Of a stretch of 64,000 bases of DNA, positions 1 through 8,308 are shown piece by piece. Both the position numbers and the translations under genes were made by a program. Source of the stretch: Trichomonas vaginalis G3 (Eukaryota > Parabasalia > Trichomonadida > Trichomonadidae); NCBI RefSeq assembly GCF_026262505.1, contig NC_067208.1:992001-1056000 (forward strand), in the 5' to 3' direction. The notes below the pieces were generated by a model. That model did no database searches. It worked only from the letters and a program-made list of their open reading frames with translations, and was not told the origin of the DNA. How positions within the stretch are numbered: position 1 is the first letter of the stretch; each line of letters begins with the position of its first letter.

Positions 1-352
1 TCGAGACAACAGATGGAAAAGTTTACTTCACTGACCAACAGTTCATTATAGAACATCTCATTGACTTAGAGTCGAAATATTCTAAACTTTACAACAAACA
101 CAAAAAGTTGAAAGGAAAACAAAAACAAATGGCATATGATATTTATGAAGATGTTGACGACACAACTGTTCCTGCAGTGTGAGGTAAAGTCAGAGGAACC
201 GAAAAGTGACGAAAAACCGATAGAAGAAGAGAAACCAAAACTGAAGATAAACCAAAACCAAAGTTTAGTTTCCAAACTAACCAAGTCAACCTTCATTAGC
301 TGGTATGGGTTGGCGTCAAAGACTTCTGGTATCAGGCGGTTATGTAAAGTAA
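1..352 (+). pseudogene. Element A: 3' part of a Lys-rich hypothetical protein
   Basis: This stretch is nearly identical to the 3' part of the gene at 38178-38757 in element B. The readable protein contains a run of Lys and Glu, then a Pro/Lys-rich tail and a short hydrophobic end. No known domain is recognised. In B the gene follows two small genes behind the integrase and precedes the polymerase block. It is cut here by the window edge and is broken. Confidence 0.6.
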
Positions 353-506
353 AGAAAACAGTATATTTTTATTTTTATTTGAACTGTACGCTGAGTTTGT
401 TGGAGAAGACCGTTGGGAAACTTGTTTGTTACAGATGAGAAATATGAAATGGCATACCATTTAAAACAAAATATTTTTAAAAAAACATTTTTTTATTTTA
501 TTTGAA
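353..506 (+). repeat. Partial second copy of the neighbouring HNH gene ends
   Basis: The bases from about 380 to 480 repeat, with small differences, both the beginning of the HNH gene that starts at 507 and its last bases near 1075-1105. The T-rich leader before the start is also duplicated. It is a small partial copy lying directly upstream of the longer one. Confidence 0.6.
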
Positions 507-1090
507 ATGTACGCTGAGTTTGTTGGAGCAGACCGTTGGGAAACTTGTTTGTTAGATGAGAAATATGAAATTCACTGTTGTGAGTCATTTGAAGTCAGAA
601 ACAAAAAGACAAAAAGAGTTTTAAGCGAATGGGAGCAAAATGACGGATATGCTATGATGAGGATGGGTGGAAAAAACTATTTTAAACATGTTGTCATTGC
701 AACTCATTTTATACCGAACCCTAACAATTTACCTTTGTAGACCATATAAACCGTATAAGAAACGACAATAGACTTGAAAACTTACGTTGGGTCACTTGTT
801 CTGAAAACAATAAGAACAAAAGCAAATTTCGAGATATTGTATTCGAATTTGTCGACGAACTAGAAGATGAAACAATTGAAATTACAGACTATGGTAAGCA
901 TACGTTTGAGTTTTACTACTATAGCGAAGAACAAGACTCTTTCTACTTTTATACCGGCGTAAACTATAGGAAATTACAAGTATGTTTTACTAAGGAAGGC
1001 TATGCTTATGTAAACACTAGAGATACAGATGGAAAACACGTTCGAATACTTCTTAACAAATTCAAGAAGCTATATGGCATACCATTTTAA
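507..1090 (+). pseudogene. Element A: HNH/NUMOD4-type endonuclease
   Basis: The first part reads as a NUMOD4-like segment (a YEI...S...VRNKKTKRVL pattern), followed by an HNH-type core with the FIPNPNN signature and, further on, a DHINRIRNDNRLENLRWVT pattern. That is the usual layout of NUMOD4-HNH homing-type endonucleases of phages and large DNA viruses. Such enzymes cut DNA and often promote the spread of their own gene. Here it sits between the Lys-rich gene and the fibre-like gene, where element B carries other genes. The locus is broken. Family assignment rests on motif recognition only. Confidence 0.65.
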
Positions 1091-1115
1091 AACAGTATTT
1101 TTTTACATATATTAA

Positions 1116-1976
1116 ATGCTTCAGGTTGAAAAACAAAGAACAAAAGTAGCAGATACAAAACCGTTAGACTATATCTTTACAAATGCTGGTAGGACAATAT
1201 CAGATGAAGAAATTTCATCCCGAATATACAGGTTTGACTATCCAATTCGTTGGCTTCAAAGTCCTTCAGATGCAAAGGCAATAGGATTTAGAAGAGTTTT
1301 GTTTTCAAATAGAACTAACGCTTTTATGTTTGCAGTATATTTTCATGGTCAGTATAGAGGTTCTGATGGTCTAATAGACAAATTTGATGAAATGAGAATC
1401 TTTACAATTCGTTCAGACGAAAACCTTGAGAAAACTCTAAATGACTTTCAAACTCAAATGAACAAATATTATTGGGAATTTCAAGAAAAATACGACTCTT
1501 TACTAAATGGAACATACTATCTGAAACTAGAATATGACAAGATGAACTCCACCGTTTCATTTCAAAAGATTGAAATTAACCCTCCAAGAGATACAGAGTT
1601 TTTATTTTGGGAGGTAGACAAACGTTCTTGGGCACAATTTCTTCGGTTACTAAACCAGAACGAACCATTACCACCAGATGGTCCATTTAAATTTATACTT
1701 CCACCAGCAGATTTGACAGTTTATAGAAACGTGTTTGACCCTCAAAATGTCATGTGTCATGCAAGTTTCAGTTCAAGCAACAATAGTTTTCTTTGTATTG
1801 GTAAGGACTTTTATGACTTTGCTTCTAAATTCTACGAACCACCTAGTAACAGTTTCTCTGACTTTCAAGTTTGGTTCACAACAAATGGTGTGCAACATAT
1901 TATTCCATTGTACTATGACTTTTATCTCGAATTGTCTTTCATATATAACTACGGAAAAGTGCTGAAAAAGTATTGA
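1116..1976 (+). CDS. Element A: fibre-like structural protein, 286 aa
   Basis: A 286-residue protein that looks whole. It is homologous to the minus-strand genes at 34462-35306 (element B) and 60345-61195 (element C): all share a start of the ML.(V/I)EK...RVA(D/T)TKPLD type and an end with PPS..SFSDFQVWFTT and a Tyr-rich tail. No catalytic motif is visible and the sequence is rich in aromatic residues and predicted beta strands. In B and C it lies back to back with the phage-type tail-fibre gene, which suggests a virion surface or attachment role, but that is inference. The start follows a T-run and TATATTAA leader typical of these elements. Confidence 0.6.
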   Translation: MLQVEKQRTKVADTKPLDYIFTNAGRTISDEEISSRIYRFDYPIRWLQSPSDAKAIGFRRVLFSNRTNAFMFAVYFHGQYRGSDGLIDKFDEMRIFTIRSDENLEKTLNDFQTQMNKYYWEFQEKYDSLLNGTYYLKLEYDKMNSTVSFQKIEINPPRDTEFLFWEVDKRSWAQFLRLLNQNEPLPPDGPFKFILPPADLTVYRNVFDPQNVMCHASFSSSNNSFLCIGKDFYDFASKFYEPPSNSFSDFQVWFTTNGVQHIIPLYYDFYLELSFIYNYGKVLKKY

Positions 1977-2640
1977 AAATAATGTTTAGGTGAAGAGGTG
2001 ACATCTCACCCGTTTTCTCACCTCTTTTCTCACCTCATGAATTTTCATGAATTTCATCGTAAATGTTTTGTCGAAACTTCTTCGTAATGAGCGTAAATGA
2101 CCCAAAAATAATGTTTAGGTGAAGAGGTGACATCTCACCCGTTTTCTCACCTCTTTTCTCACCTCATGAATTTTCATGAATTTCATCGTAAATGTTTTGT
2201 CAAGACTTCTTCGTAATGAGTGTAAATGACCCAAAAATATATTTTAGGGTAGAAGGGTATATCTAACCTCTTTTCTAACCTCTTTTCTACCCTCTTGAAT
2301 TTTCATGAATTTTCATGATTTCATCGTAAATGTTTTGTCGAAACTTCTTCATCGTATATGCTTTGTCGAAACTTCTTCTTCGTAAAGACTTTGTTGAGAC
2401 TTCTTCGTACATGTTTTGTCAAGACTTCTTCATCGGAATGAGCGTAAATGACCCAAAAATAATGTTTAGGGTAGATGGGTATATCTAACCTCTTTTCTAC
2501 CCTCTTTTCTACCCTCTTGAATTTTCATGAATTTTCATGATTTCATCGTAAATGTTTTGTCATGAATTTCATCGTAAATGTTTTGTCATGATTTCTTCGT
2601 AAAGACTTTGTTGAGACTTCTTCGTACATGTTTTCTAACC
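1977..2640. repeat. Hairpin-rich tandem repeats before KilA-N gene
   Basis: A 129-bp unit starts at about 1978, 2107 and 2236, with a further related copy near 2458. Each unit has a core that pairs with itself (AGGTGA words followed by TCACCT words), then CATGAATTTTCATGA and ATCGTAAATGTTTTGTC words. The first two copies use the AGGTGA/TCACCT core. The copies near 2247 and 2465 use GGGTAGA/TCTACCC instead, so pairing is kept while sequence changes. From 2300 to 2440 and 2540 to 2640 shorter CGTAAATGTTTTGTC words repeat. No gene is seen here. Confidence 0.85.
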
Positions 2641-2717
2641 TCATGAATTTTCCCGAAATAAAAAATAAAGTTAGTTTTATTTTTTTATTTTTTTTTATTT
2701 TGTATGTAAGGACAGAT

Positions 2718-3380
2718 ATGTCAGTCGAAGCAAAAACGTTCACGAACAAATCTAATGGCGAAACATTCACAAAAGGCACTTATAACGGTATTGAAGTCTT
2801 ACGTAGAGACAAGGATGGTTATATAAATGCAACAAATATGTGTCAGCAGTTTAGGAAAGACTTTAGAAAGTTGTTGGAAAATAAGTCCTGGGAAGAGTAT
2901 TATAAGGCATTTTGTGAAGAATATAGCAACCGCCGGAATTCAGACGGTTGCTTTTTATACAAAATTCATGCCGGAATTCCTGATGAAATCAAACAGGTTA
3001 GAGGAACGTATGTAGACCCAAGACTTATAAACTATATAGCAATGTGGGCTTCTCCAAAATATTGCATAGCAGTTGGAAAAATTATGGACTCCATAGACAA
3101 GAAAGTTCATGAGAAGTTAGATGAAGAAGAACTTGAAGATACAGTAGAAAATGCTAAACCTTTGTTCGAACAAGAAGTTAGAAAAATGTGCGGAAAACAA
3201 TTAGAACATGAACGTGAGATATGTTATGGTTATAGAGACTCTCCATACGAACTAGACCAATGGGAACAAGAAGATTTAAAGAGAGAATTTAGAGAATATG
3301 AACTCGCTAAGATAGCATTTGAAGCTGCAGAAAAGAAGTTAAAAGTTTGGGGTCGTTTTGTAAAAAAATATTGTGAGTAA
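2718..3380 (+). CDS. Element A: KilA-N domain protein, 220 aa
   Basis: The protein has a KilA-N domain at about residues 10-130: a YNGIEVLRRDKDGYINATNMC strand-helix start, a WEEYYKAF segment and a YVDPRLINYIAMWASPKY end. KilA-N is a DNA-binding fold common in phages and large eukaryotic DNA viruses and abundant in trichomonad Mavericks. The C-terminal third is charged and helical, with no recognised domain. I chose the ATG at 2718 (MSVEAKTF) because upstream codons come from AT-rich leader and because the other cassette genes also start just after TAAG(G/A)ACA words. It looks whole. Target DNA is unknown. Confidence 0.8.
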   Translation: MSVEAKTFTNKSNGETFTKGTYNGIEVLRRDKDGYINATNMCQQFRKDFRKLLENKSWEEYYKAFCEEYSNRRNSDGCFLYKIHAGIPDEIKQVRGTYVDPRLINYIAMWASPKYCIAVGKIMDSIDKKVHEKLDEEELEDTVENAKPLFEQEVRKMCGKQLEHEREICYGYRDSPYELDQWEQEDLKREFREYELAKIAFEAAEKKLKVWGRFVKKYCE

Positions 3381-3398
3381 ATGAACCATTTATTTTTA

Positions 3399-4560
3399 TT
3401 GAATTCAGCACAAAATAATGTTTAGGTGAAGTGGTGACATCTCACCTGTTTTCTCACCTGTTTTCTCACCCGTTGAATTTTCATGAATTTTGACACTTTC
3501 ACAAAAAACATAAAAAAAGTTAGTTTTTTTAAAAAAATATTTTTTATTTTTTATTGTAAGAACATGTTAGCAACAACAGCACCAAACTCGTTAGTCATGA
3601 ATCCAACATCTATGTTAGTAGAGATGAAAAGCTTCATTCCTTCTTCATATACTTTTGAGACAGAAATACAAAGAATTAAGCAAGAACTTTTAACAAGTAA
3701 TTTAGACTGTAGTGCGAAAGATGAAACAAATGAACAGTATCTTTATGACATGCAGGACATTATTGACCATTTACCCAAATTGCCTGAAATCCAACAACAA
3801 AAACTCACTATTCCTGAATTCGACGAAATTGAAGTTAAAGTTACTGACTCAGTAGAAATAAAGAAGTTCATACGAAAGGTAAATTATGAATTCCTTGGTT
3901 TTCATTGCAACCATAAGGTTATGGACAAAGATTGCGACATGGTATATAAGAATGTTTCTGACATATATAAATCTGAAGAATTTAAGACCTACGACAACTT
4001 TGTTTCATTAGTTGCAAAATGTGTTTGGGAAATAAGAGATAAAGATAGTAGGGGTAAGGTATGGAACGAACAAATAAGACCCGCTATGTTCGAGATGAAG
4101 AGAGCAATTGACGCCTTAGTTGTTTTAGCAGGTAAGGTTTCAGAATATAACGCAAAAATGAACCCACAATGTTCTAAATGTAAAGCAGCAATTAGGAAAT
4201 ATAACTACTCCGTCAAAGAGATAGAAAGAATGCGAAACGACTATGCAGACTTAAAGAAAGAAGCAGAAAAACCAGCAGAAAATAAAATGGATATGTTAGA
4301 ATTTCTTAATAAAAACTATCCAACAGCAGAAGATTTCCTTCTATCTGACGTCAAGAAGAAGTATAAAGAAACTTTCGGTATCGTTAAAACATTCGATGTA
4401 CTAAAAGAAGAAATAGAAGCTACGAAATTGTTCAGGATTTCAAATATACATCGTACAATTCATGTAAAACGCTTATAAAATAACAGGTGAGAAAAGAGGT
4501 GAGAAAACGGGTGACATCTCACCTCTTCACCTAAACATTATTTTTTGCTGAATTCAGCAA
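3399..4560. repeat. Inverted-repeat gene cassette in element A
   Basis: Starting at TTGAATTCAGCA near 3399, a left repeat of about 70 bases (AATAATGTTTAGGTGAAG then paired GGTGA/TCACC words) is mirrored at about 4485-4560, which ends in the palindrome TTGCTGAATTCAGCAA. One gene (3564-4478) lies between. The two ends match with a few differences. Element B has the same gene between perfect 75-bp inverted repeats (45108-46395). The structure resembles a small non-autonomous mobile unit, but no transposase is inside it. Confidence 0.75.
3564..4478 (+). CDS. Element A: cassette-borne coiled-coil protein with CxxC, 304 aa
   Basis: I do not recognise this 304-residue protein. Its middle is acidic and helical; near residue 210 there is a QCSKCKAAIRKY segment (a CxxC pair) followed by a coiled coil (YSVKEIERMRNDYADLKKEAEK). 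The C-terminal 60 residues look like a compact helical unit ending in RTIHVKRL. The homologue in element B is at 45408-46314. The start at 3564 follows the shared leader (AAAGTTAGTTTT, T-run, TTGTAAGAAC). It looks whole. CxxC plus a coiled coil would allow zinc or nucleic-acid binding, but nothing here proves that. Confidence 0.6.
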   Translation: MLATTAPNSLVMNPTSMLVEMKSFIPSSYTFETEIQRIKQELLTSNLDCSAKDETNEQYLYDMQDIIDHLPKLPEIQQQKLTIPEFDEIEVKVTDSVEIKKFIRKVNYEFLGFHCNHKVMDKDCDMVYKNVSDIYKSEEFKTYDNFVSLVAKCVWEIRDKDSRGKVWNEQIRPAMFEMKRAIDALVVLAGKVSEYNAKMNPQCSKCKAAIRKYNYSVKEIERMRNDYADLKKEAEKPAENKMDMLEFLNKNYPTAEDFLLSDVKKKYKETFGIVKTFDVLKEEIEATKLFRISNIHRTIHVKRL

Positions 4561-4639
4561 CAAAATTCTGAGTAAAATAATTTTTAGGGCATGTGTCAAA
4601 CCGTTGAGTTTTCACAAAATTTAAAAAATAACGTTTACC

Positions 4640-4740
4640 ATGTAAAACGTTTATAAAATAACTAGGGTGAGAAAACAGGTGAAAAAACAGGTGACATCTC
4701 ACCTCTTCACCTAAACATTATTTTTGCTGAAAAATGACCA
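4640..4740. repeat. Second inverted copy of the cassette end
   Basis: A further right-end-type copy: GGTGAGAAAACAGGTGAAAA words, the paired GGTGACATCTCACC core, then CTCTTCACCTAAACATTATT. It stands upstream of the second KilA-N gene. Between 4561 and 4640 there is only AT-rich DNA with a TTTTCACAAAATTTAAAAAA word that recurs at 46445 in element B. Confidence 0.7.
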
Positions 4741-4823
4741 AAATTCATGAATTTCCTTAAGATAGAAAAAATAAAGTTAGTTTTATTTTTATTTATTTTT
4801 TTATCCGGAATATAAAGACAGAT

Positions 4824-5602
4824 ATGTCAACATCAGAGAACACAACAACAGTTATAGTCCATGAAGCTATAAATGAAGAATATGAGTGGGTTCAGTTTAA
4901 CAAACAACTCCGTCTCATTCGTTCGGTCAAAGACGATATGTACCAAATGCAAAGTATTTTGACGGCTTGTTTTGCTCCAGACACTAAGCTTCCTAAAGAC
5001 TGGTTTGAATTAAATAGCACTCATGAACTCCTCAGTGAGTTTGAACATGTAGAACTTAAAAAGATGTACCAAGACAGGCAAAACTTACCATCACATCTAA
5101 AAGGTATATATGTTCATAAGTTCCTAGTTAGTTCAATAGCAATGTGGCTTCACCTCGTTATGCAATCTACATACTTATGCTACTTGACGAACTTTGTACA
5201 AAGCAGAGAGAAGATATGATGAAAGAAGACAAAAGCATTCAGAAAAGAATACCACGTTCAGTACCAAAAGGAAAGGAAAAGAGTTATAAGTATATGATTT
5301 ATACTGAAGAGATGGAAAATGAAGAAGACAGAGATATGGTTATGTTGCATTTAGTCAGAAGAAACAACAAAAGCTTTTACGACCTTGCTAAGATTTACAA
5401 ATCTGACAGAAATTGGTTCTATCGCGAAAACTTACCGATTTCAATGACCCCGAATGAAGATGTGAAACAAATAGTTCAAGATACGTTACCTCAAACACAC
5501 TATGATATTAAAGGTTGTACAATACTTACATTCAAAGAAGATTTGTCATTGTTAAAGGAAAAAATAACAGAGTATTTTGACAACTTCAAACAAGTAGGGT
5601 AA
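4824..5602 (+). pseudogene. Element A: second KilA-N-like gene
   Basis: The readable protein has a KilA-N-like layout: an LRLIRSVKDDMYQMQSILT segment, a helical region with PKDWFEL, and a HKFLVSSIAMW segment next to ASPRYAIYI, which matches the domain end seen in the KilA-N gene at 2718. The C-terminal part is basic and unrecognised. The leader (AAAGTTAGTTTT, T-run, ATAAAGACAGAT) is shared with the other two cassette genes. The locus is broken. Element B keeps only a short scrap of its 3' end near 46645-46680. Confidence 0.6.
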
Positions 5603-5990
5603 ATTGCACTCTTTATTTTTACGCTTGACTTCAGATGGCTCAAGTAGCTCTATAAAGTAAATTGGCTTGTCAAATCCTTCTGGCATTCCGAGTCCTTCCA
5701 TCCGACATTCCGAGTCCTTCCATCCGACATTCCGAGTCCTTCCTTCTTGCATTCCGAGTCCTTCCTTCCTACTGGAAAAAAATTTCCCGACAACTGGAAA
5801 AAAATTTCCTTCCGACAGGCAAAATTTTTTCTGTTGTTCGTCCGTAAACCATTCAAATTTTCGAAAATTGAGAACTTTTTGGTCGAACTTCAGGAAAAGT
5901 TTTTCCTTCCAACAGAAAAAATTTTTCCTTCCTACTGGAAAAAAATTTCCCGACAACAGGAAAAGTTCTTCCTTCCGACAGGACACAAAC
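5603..5990. repeat. 22-bp tandem array and related short repeats
   Basis: Four copies of a 22-bp unit beginning CATTCCGAGTCCTTCC start at 5684, 5706, 5728 and 5750. They are followed to 5985 by an interleaved second repeat family (TACTGGAAAAAAATTTCCCG and CCTTCCGACAGG words) that is itself partly palindromic (GGAAAAAAATTTCC). Open frames exist on both strands only because the unit lacks stops; I do not read them as genes. The array ends directly before the start of the Pro-rich gene remnant at 5997. In element B an unrelated 21-bp array occupies the same place. Confidence 0.85.
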
Positions 5991-5996
5991 GAATGT

Positions 5997-6093
5997 CCGA
6001 CGTTCCTCTTCCTGAATGTCTTCCAAAGCCAGAAGAACCGAAAGCTGCAGAACCACAACAGACTAAGACTAAACACTTACATTTTTACGCTTG
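5997..6093 (+). pseudogene. Element A: scrap of the Pro/Gln-rich protein gene
   Basis: The sequence GACACAAACGA followed by an ATG and about 20 codons (MSDVPLPECLPKPEEP...) matches the start of the Pro/Gln-rich gene at 43763 in element B. It then passes directly into the sequence that precedes the ATPase gene end. Only the start of the gene is present. Confidence 0.65.
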
Positions 6094-6961
6094 ACTTTTT
6101 ACAATTTGAACTTTGTTTGCGTAGATATGAATTCTGAAAGAAGTATGAGGGTCTTGTATGACTTTGTACTTCTCCCATAGTTCATGTCTGTCAAACTTAC
6201 CTGCCATGGACTCTTTCATAAGTTCCATGAAATCGTCTTCGGACAATCCCGGGAAAAGTATGATATCAGTAAGTATTCTCTTTACATCCTTACTTAAACT
6301 CTTTGCTGTCTGTACACAAATGACAACTGAGATGTTAAAGTGTCTGAGCTTCTTAAGAATTCGACACATATCTTGTTCTCTATTCTTTAACAAAGGATGA
6401 GAGGCGAAATCATCTAAGATAAGAAGACATCTGTGAGGGTATGTCTTCCAATCGTAAGATTGCAATTTCTTCGAAATGTATTCTATCTCTTTCTGTTTGT
6501 TTCTGAAGTGGTGTTTGTCTAATATTCTCTGCATTTCCTCATTTGGGTCTTTAAACTTCGAATTTATATACTCATTTATAGCATTATACTTCAAAACTCT
6601 TCTTTGGTACTTCTTTATCCAATCTAACAACTCAGTATCCTTTATACATACTAACTTAGACTTCTTTATAATATCTTTGAACGAATTGACGGTTTGGTCA
6701 AATTGACCAGAAGTACTACAAAATGACAACTAACTCATAGAATGGGTTCTTCTCATCTAGTTCTTGTTGTTGTGCAGCCATTTTAAGATAAGTGAAAGTC
6801 TTACCCGACCCAGGTGGTGCAATTAGACCTGTTATACCATTCTGAGCAAATAAGAACTTGTCATGTATGGGTTTTATCTGAGCATTTTCTAACTTCCTCT
6901 TGTTCTTGTTTAAAACATTCTCAAATTTTTTGTCAATGTCAGCAAACTTTTTTTCTAACAT
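6085..6961 (-). pseudogene. Element A: A32/FtsK-type packaging ATPase
   Basis: Family: the viral genome-packaging ATPase of the FtsK-HerA superfamily found in Polintons, virophages and NCLDV (A32-like). Visible signs are a Walker A motif (APPGSGKTFT) early in the protein and a Walker B (CLLILDDFA) about 110 residues later, followed by a VVICVQTAK segment typical of the sensor strand. It would pump DNA into capsids. I place the start at 6961 (MLEKKFAD...), which leaves a 36-bp divergent promoter shared with the gene at 6998. The locus is broken. The same gene in B is at 46697-47571. Confidence 0.85.
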
Positions 6962-6997
6962 ATTTTTAGAAAAATTAAAATTTTTATCTTTTAGAAA
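6962..6997. promoter_or_regulatory. Compact divergent promoter, ATPase / 155-aa gene
   Basis: Only 36 bases separate two divergent starts. They contain TTTTTAGAAAAATTAAAA and TTTTTATCTTTTAGAAA, i.e. a T-run followed by a short A/T word directly before each ATG. The same arrangement is conserved in element B at 47572-47606. Confidence 0.55.
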
Positions 6998-7465
6998 ATG
7001 TCTAGCGATTTCGCTATCTATATTCGAGACAAGCTTTTCGACAGCAAAACATCTGTCGACCATAAAATCTTACATAGTGTAAACAAGAAAGGTGAATTTG
7101 TTCTAAAGTTCTGTTTCTGGGAATATGACAAGAACCATAAAACATTAAGCAGAGCAGTCTTAAAATTTGTCAATGACAGACTTGTTGACAGAGATGACAC
7201 CGATTGGAAAGATGAAGTCCAACAAAAGTTCTTAGAATGCAAAGAAGACACATGCGCCGTTCTTGAAGATGAAATAGAAAACAGAATAGATGAGCTATTA
7301 AAGGACAAAGAACTTTTACATAAATATGGTTGCGCCAAATTTGACATAACTCCACCAGAGAAGAAGAAGAAGAGAGAAAAGAAAGAAAAGAAAGTAGAAG
7401 AAAAGAAAGTAGAAGAGAAGAAAGAACCTGAACCAGTTCCAGAGAAGGTGAGATATGACATGTAA
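6998..7465 (+). CDS. Element A: hypothetical 155-aa protein with Lys/Glu tail
   Basis: The first 110 residues are mixed alpha/beta (MSSDFAIYIRDKLF..., then FVLKFCFWEYD). The last 45 are a Lys/Glu repeat tract (KKKKREKKEKKVEEKKVEEK) ending in Pro-rich PEPVPEK. I recognise no family. It is conserved in element B (47607-48060, broken). It lies divergent to the packaging ATPase and convergent with the gene at 7482, among DNA-handling and capsid genes. It looks whole in this copy. The charged tail suggests an electrostatic partner such as DNA or a basic core protein, as inference only. Confidence 0.6.
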   Translation: MSSDFAIYIRDKLFDSKTSVDHKILHSVNKKGEFVLKFCFWEYDKNHKTLSRAVLKFVNDRLVDRDDTDWKDEVQQKFLECKEDTCAVLEDEIENRIDELLKDKELLHKYGCAKFDITPPEKKKKREKKEKKVEEKKVEEKKEPEPVPEKVRYDM

Positions 7466-7481
7466 AAATAAAATTTTATTT

Positions 7482-7901
7482 TTAGAACATTTCTGGGTCA
7501 ATGTCAATGTTCTCTTCCTCTTTAGGAGCAAACACTGGCTTAGACTCTAAAATCTTTTTACCCAATTTACCTTGAACTTCAACTATCTTAGACTCATAAT
7601 ATTCATAGTCGTCTGCTTTCTTTGGTTCATAAGGTATAACAAGTTTGTATGCTTTGCCTTCTTTAAGGTTTGAGAACTTTCTGTCAAAATTTTCTTTGAC
7701 TGCTAACAAACCTTCTATGTCTAAGTCTTCAAAAGTTGCACCATTTTTAGTCACAATAGCAAACTTAACTGGTTCGATGTTCCAAACTTTGCTGAATGAA
7801 GACTTTTCAAAATGGTAGAAGTAAACATTCAAATATGTGAATGGGTCTAGTTCTTCTTTAAGTCCTGACATGTACTTGTTTACTGAGATGAATTTTGTCA
7901 T
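7482..7901 (-). CDS. Element A: hypothetical 139-aa protein
   Basis: A compact 139-residue protein with alternating strands and helices (LDPFTYLNVYFYHFE, VKFAIVTKNGA, KAYKLVIPYEPKKADDYEYYESKI). This could be an OB-fold or single-strand DNA-binding type arrangement, but no motif proves it. It lies next to the SF3 helicase, so a replication role is plausible. The homologue in B is at 48077-48495. It starts right after the TTTTTTTATCCGATAGAAAAG leader that is duplicated before the next gene. It looks whole. Confidence 0.55.
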   Translation of the reverse strand: MTKFISVNKYMSGLKEELDPFTYLNVYFYHFEKSSFSKVWNIEPVKFAIVTKNGATFEDLDIEGLLAVKENFDRKFSNLKEGKAYKLVIPYEPKKADDYEYYESKIVEVQGKLGKKILESKPVFAPKEEENIDIDPEMF

Positions 7902-7951
7902 CTTTTCTATCGGATAAAAAAATATTTTTTTAAAAAATTTACTCAGAAAAA

Positions 7952-8272
7952 TTATTTCTTTCTATATTTGCCATTCCGAACTTCGAAAAGATGTTTTATA
8001 CCAGCATAGAATTTTTCTCTAGAGCTTGGTCTTATATCGTTTTCATGACAATATTTTCTATATTCTTCATATAAAGCCTTTTTTTCATACATTTCATAAG
8101 GACAATCTAACCAGAATAGCGCATATCCATTTTCGTTATCTAGGTCTCTATATGTTTCTTCTGTTTGTAGAATTTCGCTTTCTCTATTTAGTTCTATGTC
8201 TATATATTGTGGCTTAAAAAGATGTGGGCAAGAAGGGTCTGGCGCTATGTAAAAAGTTAATTTTTCTGTCAT
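7952..8272 (-). CDS. Element A: stand-alone helicase C-terminal-domain paralogue, 106 aa
   Basis: The last 45 residues (ALYEEYRKYCHENDIRPSSR then KHLFEVRNGKYRKK) align with the C-terminus of the neighbouring SF3 helicase (SLYDEYKQYCQEYGY then KNLLDVQNGVYTKK). That C-terminal piece looks like a small winged-helix or D5-type accessory domain. The first 60 residues are unrelated to the helicase. The gene sits between two copies of the same leader/terminator sequence (7898-7945 and 8270-8313) and is absent from element B. A duplication and divergence of the helicase end is the simplest reading. It looks whole. Confidence 0.6.
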   Translation of the reverse strand: MTEKLTFYIAPDPSCPHLFKPQYIDIELNRESEILQTEETYRDLDNENGYALFWLDCPYEMYEKKALYEEYRKYCHENDIRPSSREKFYAGIKHLFEVRNGKYRKK

Positions 8273-8308
8273 CTTTTCTATCGGATAAAAAAATATTTTT
8301 TTTAAAAT

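Noticed and set aside
5552-6137. Ser/Phe/Lys-rich ORFs on both strands around the 22-bp array
   Set aside because: They are repeat-derived and overlap each other in several frames; none is conserved in B.
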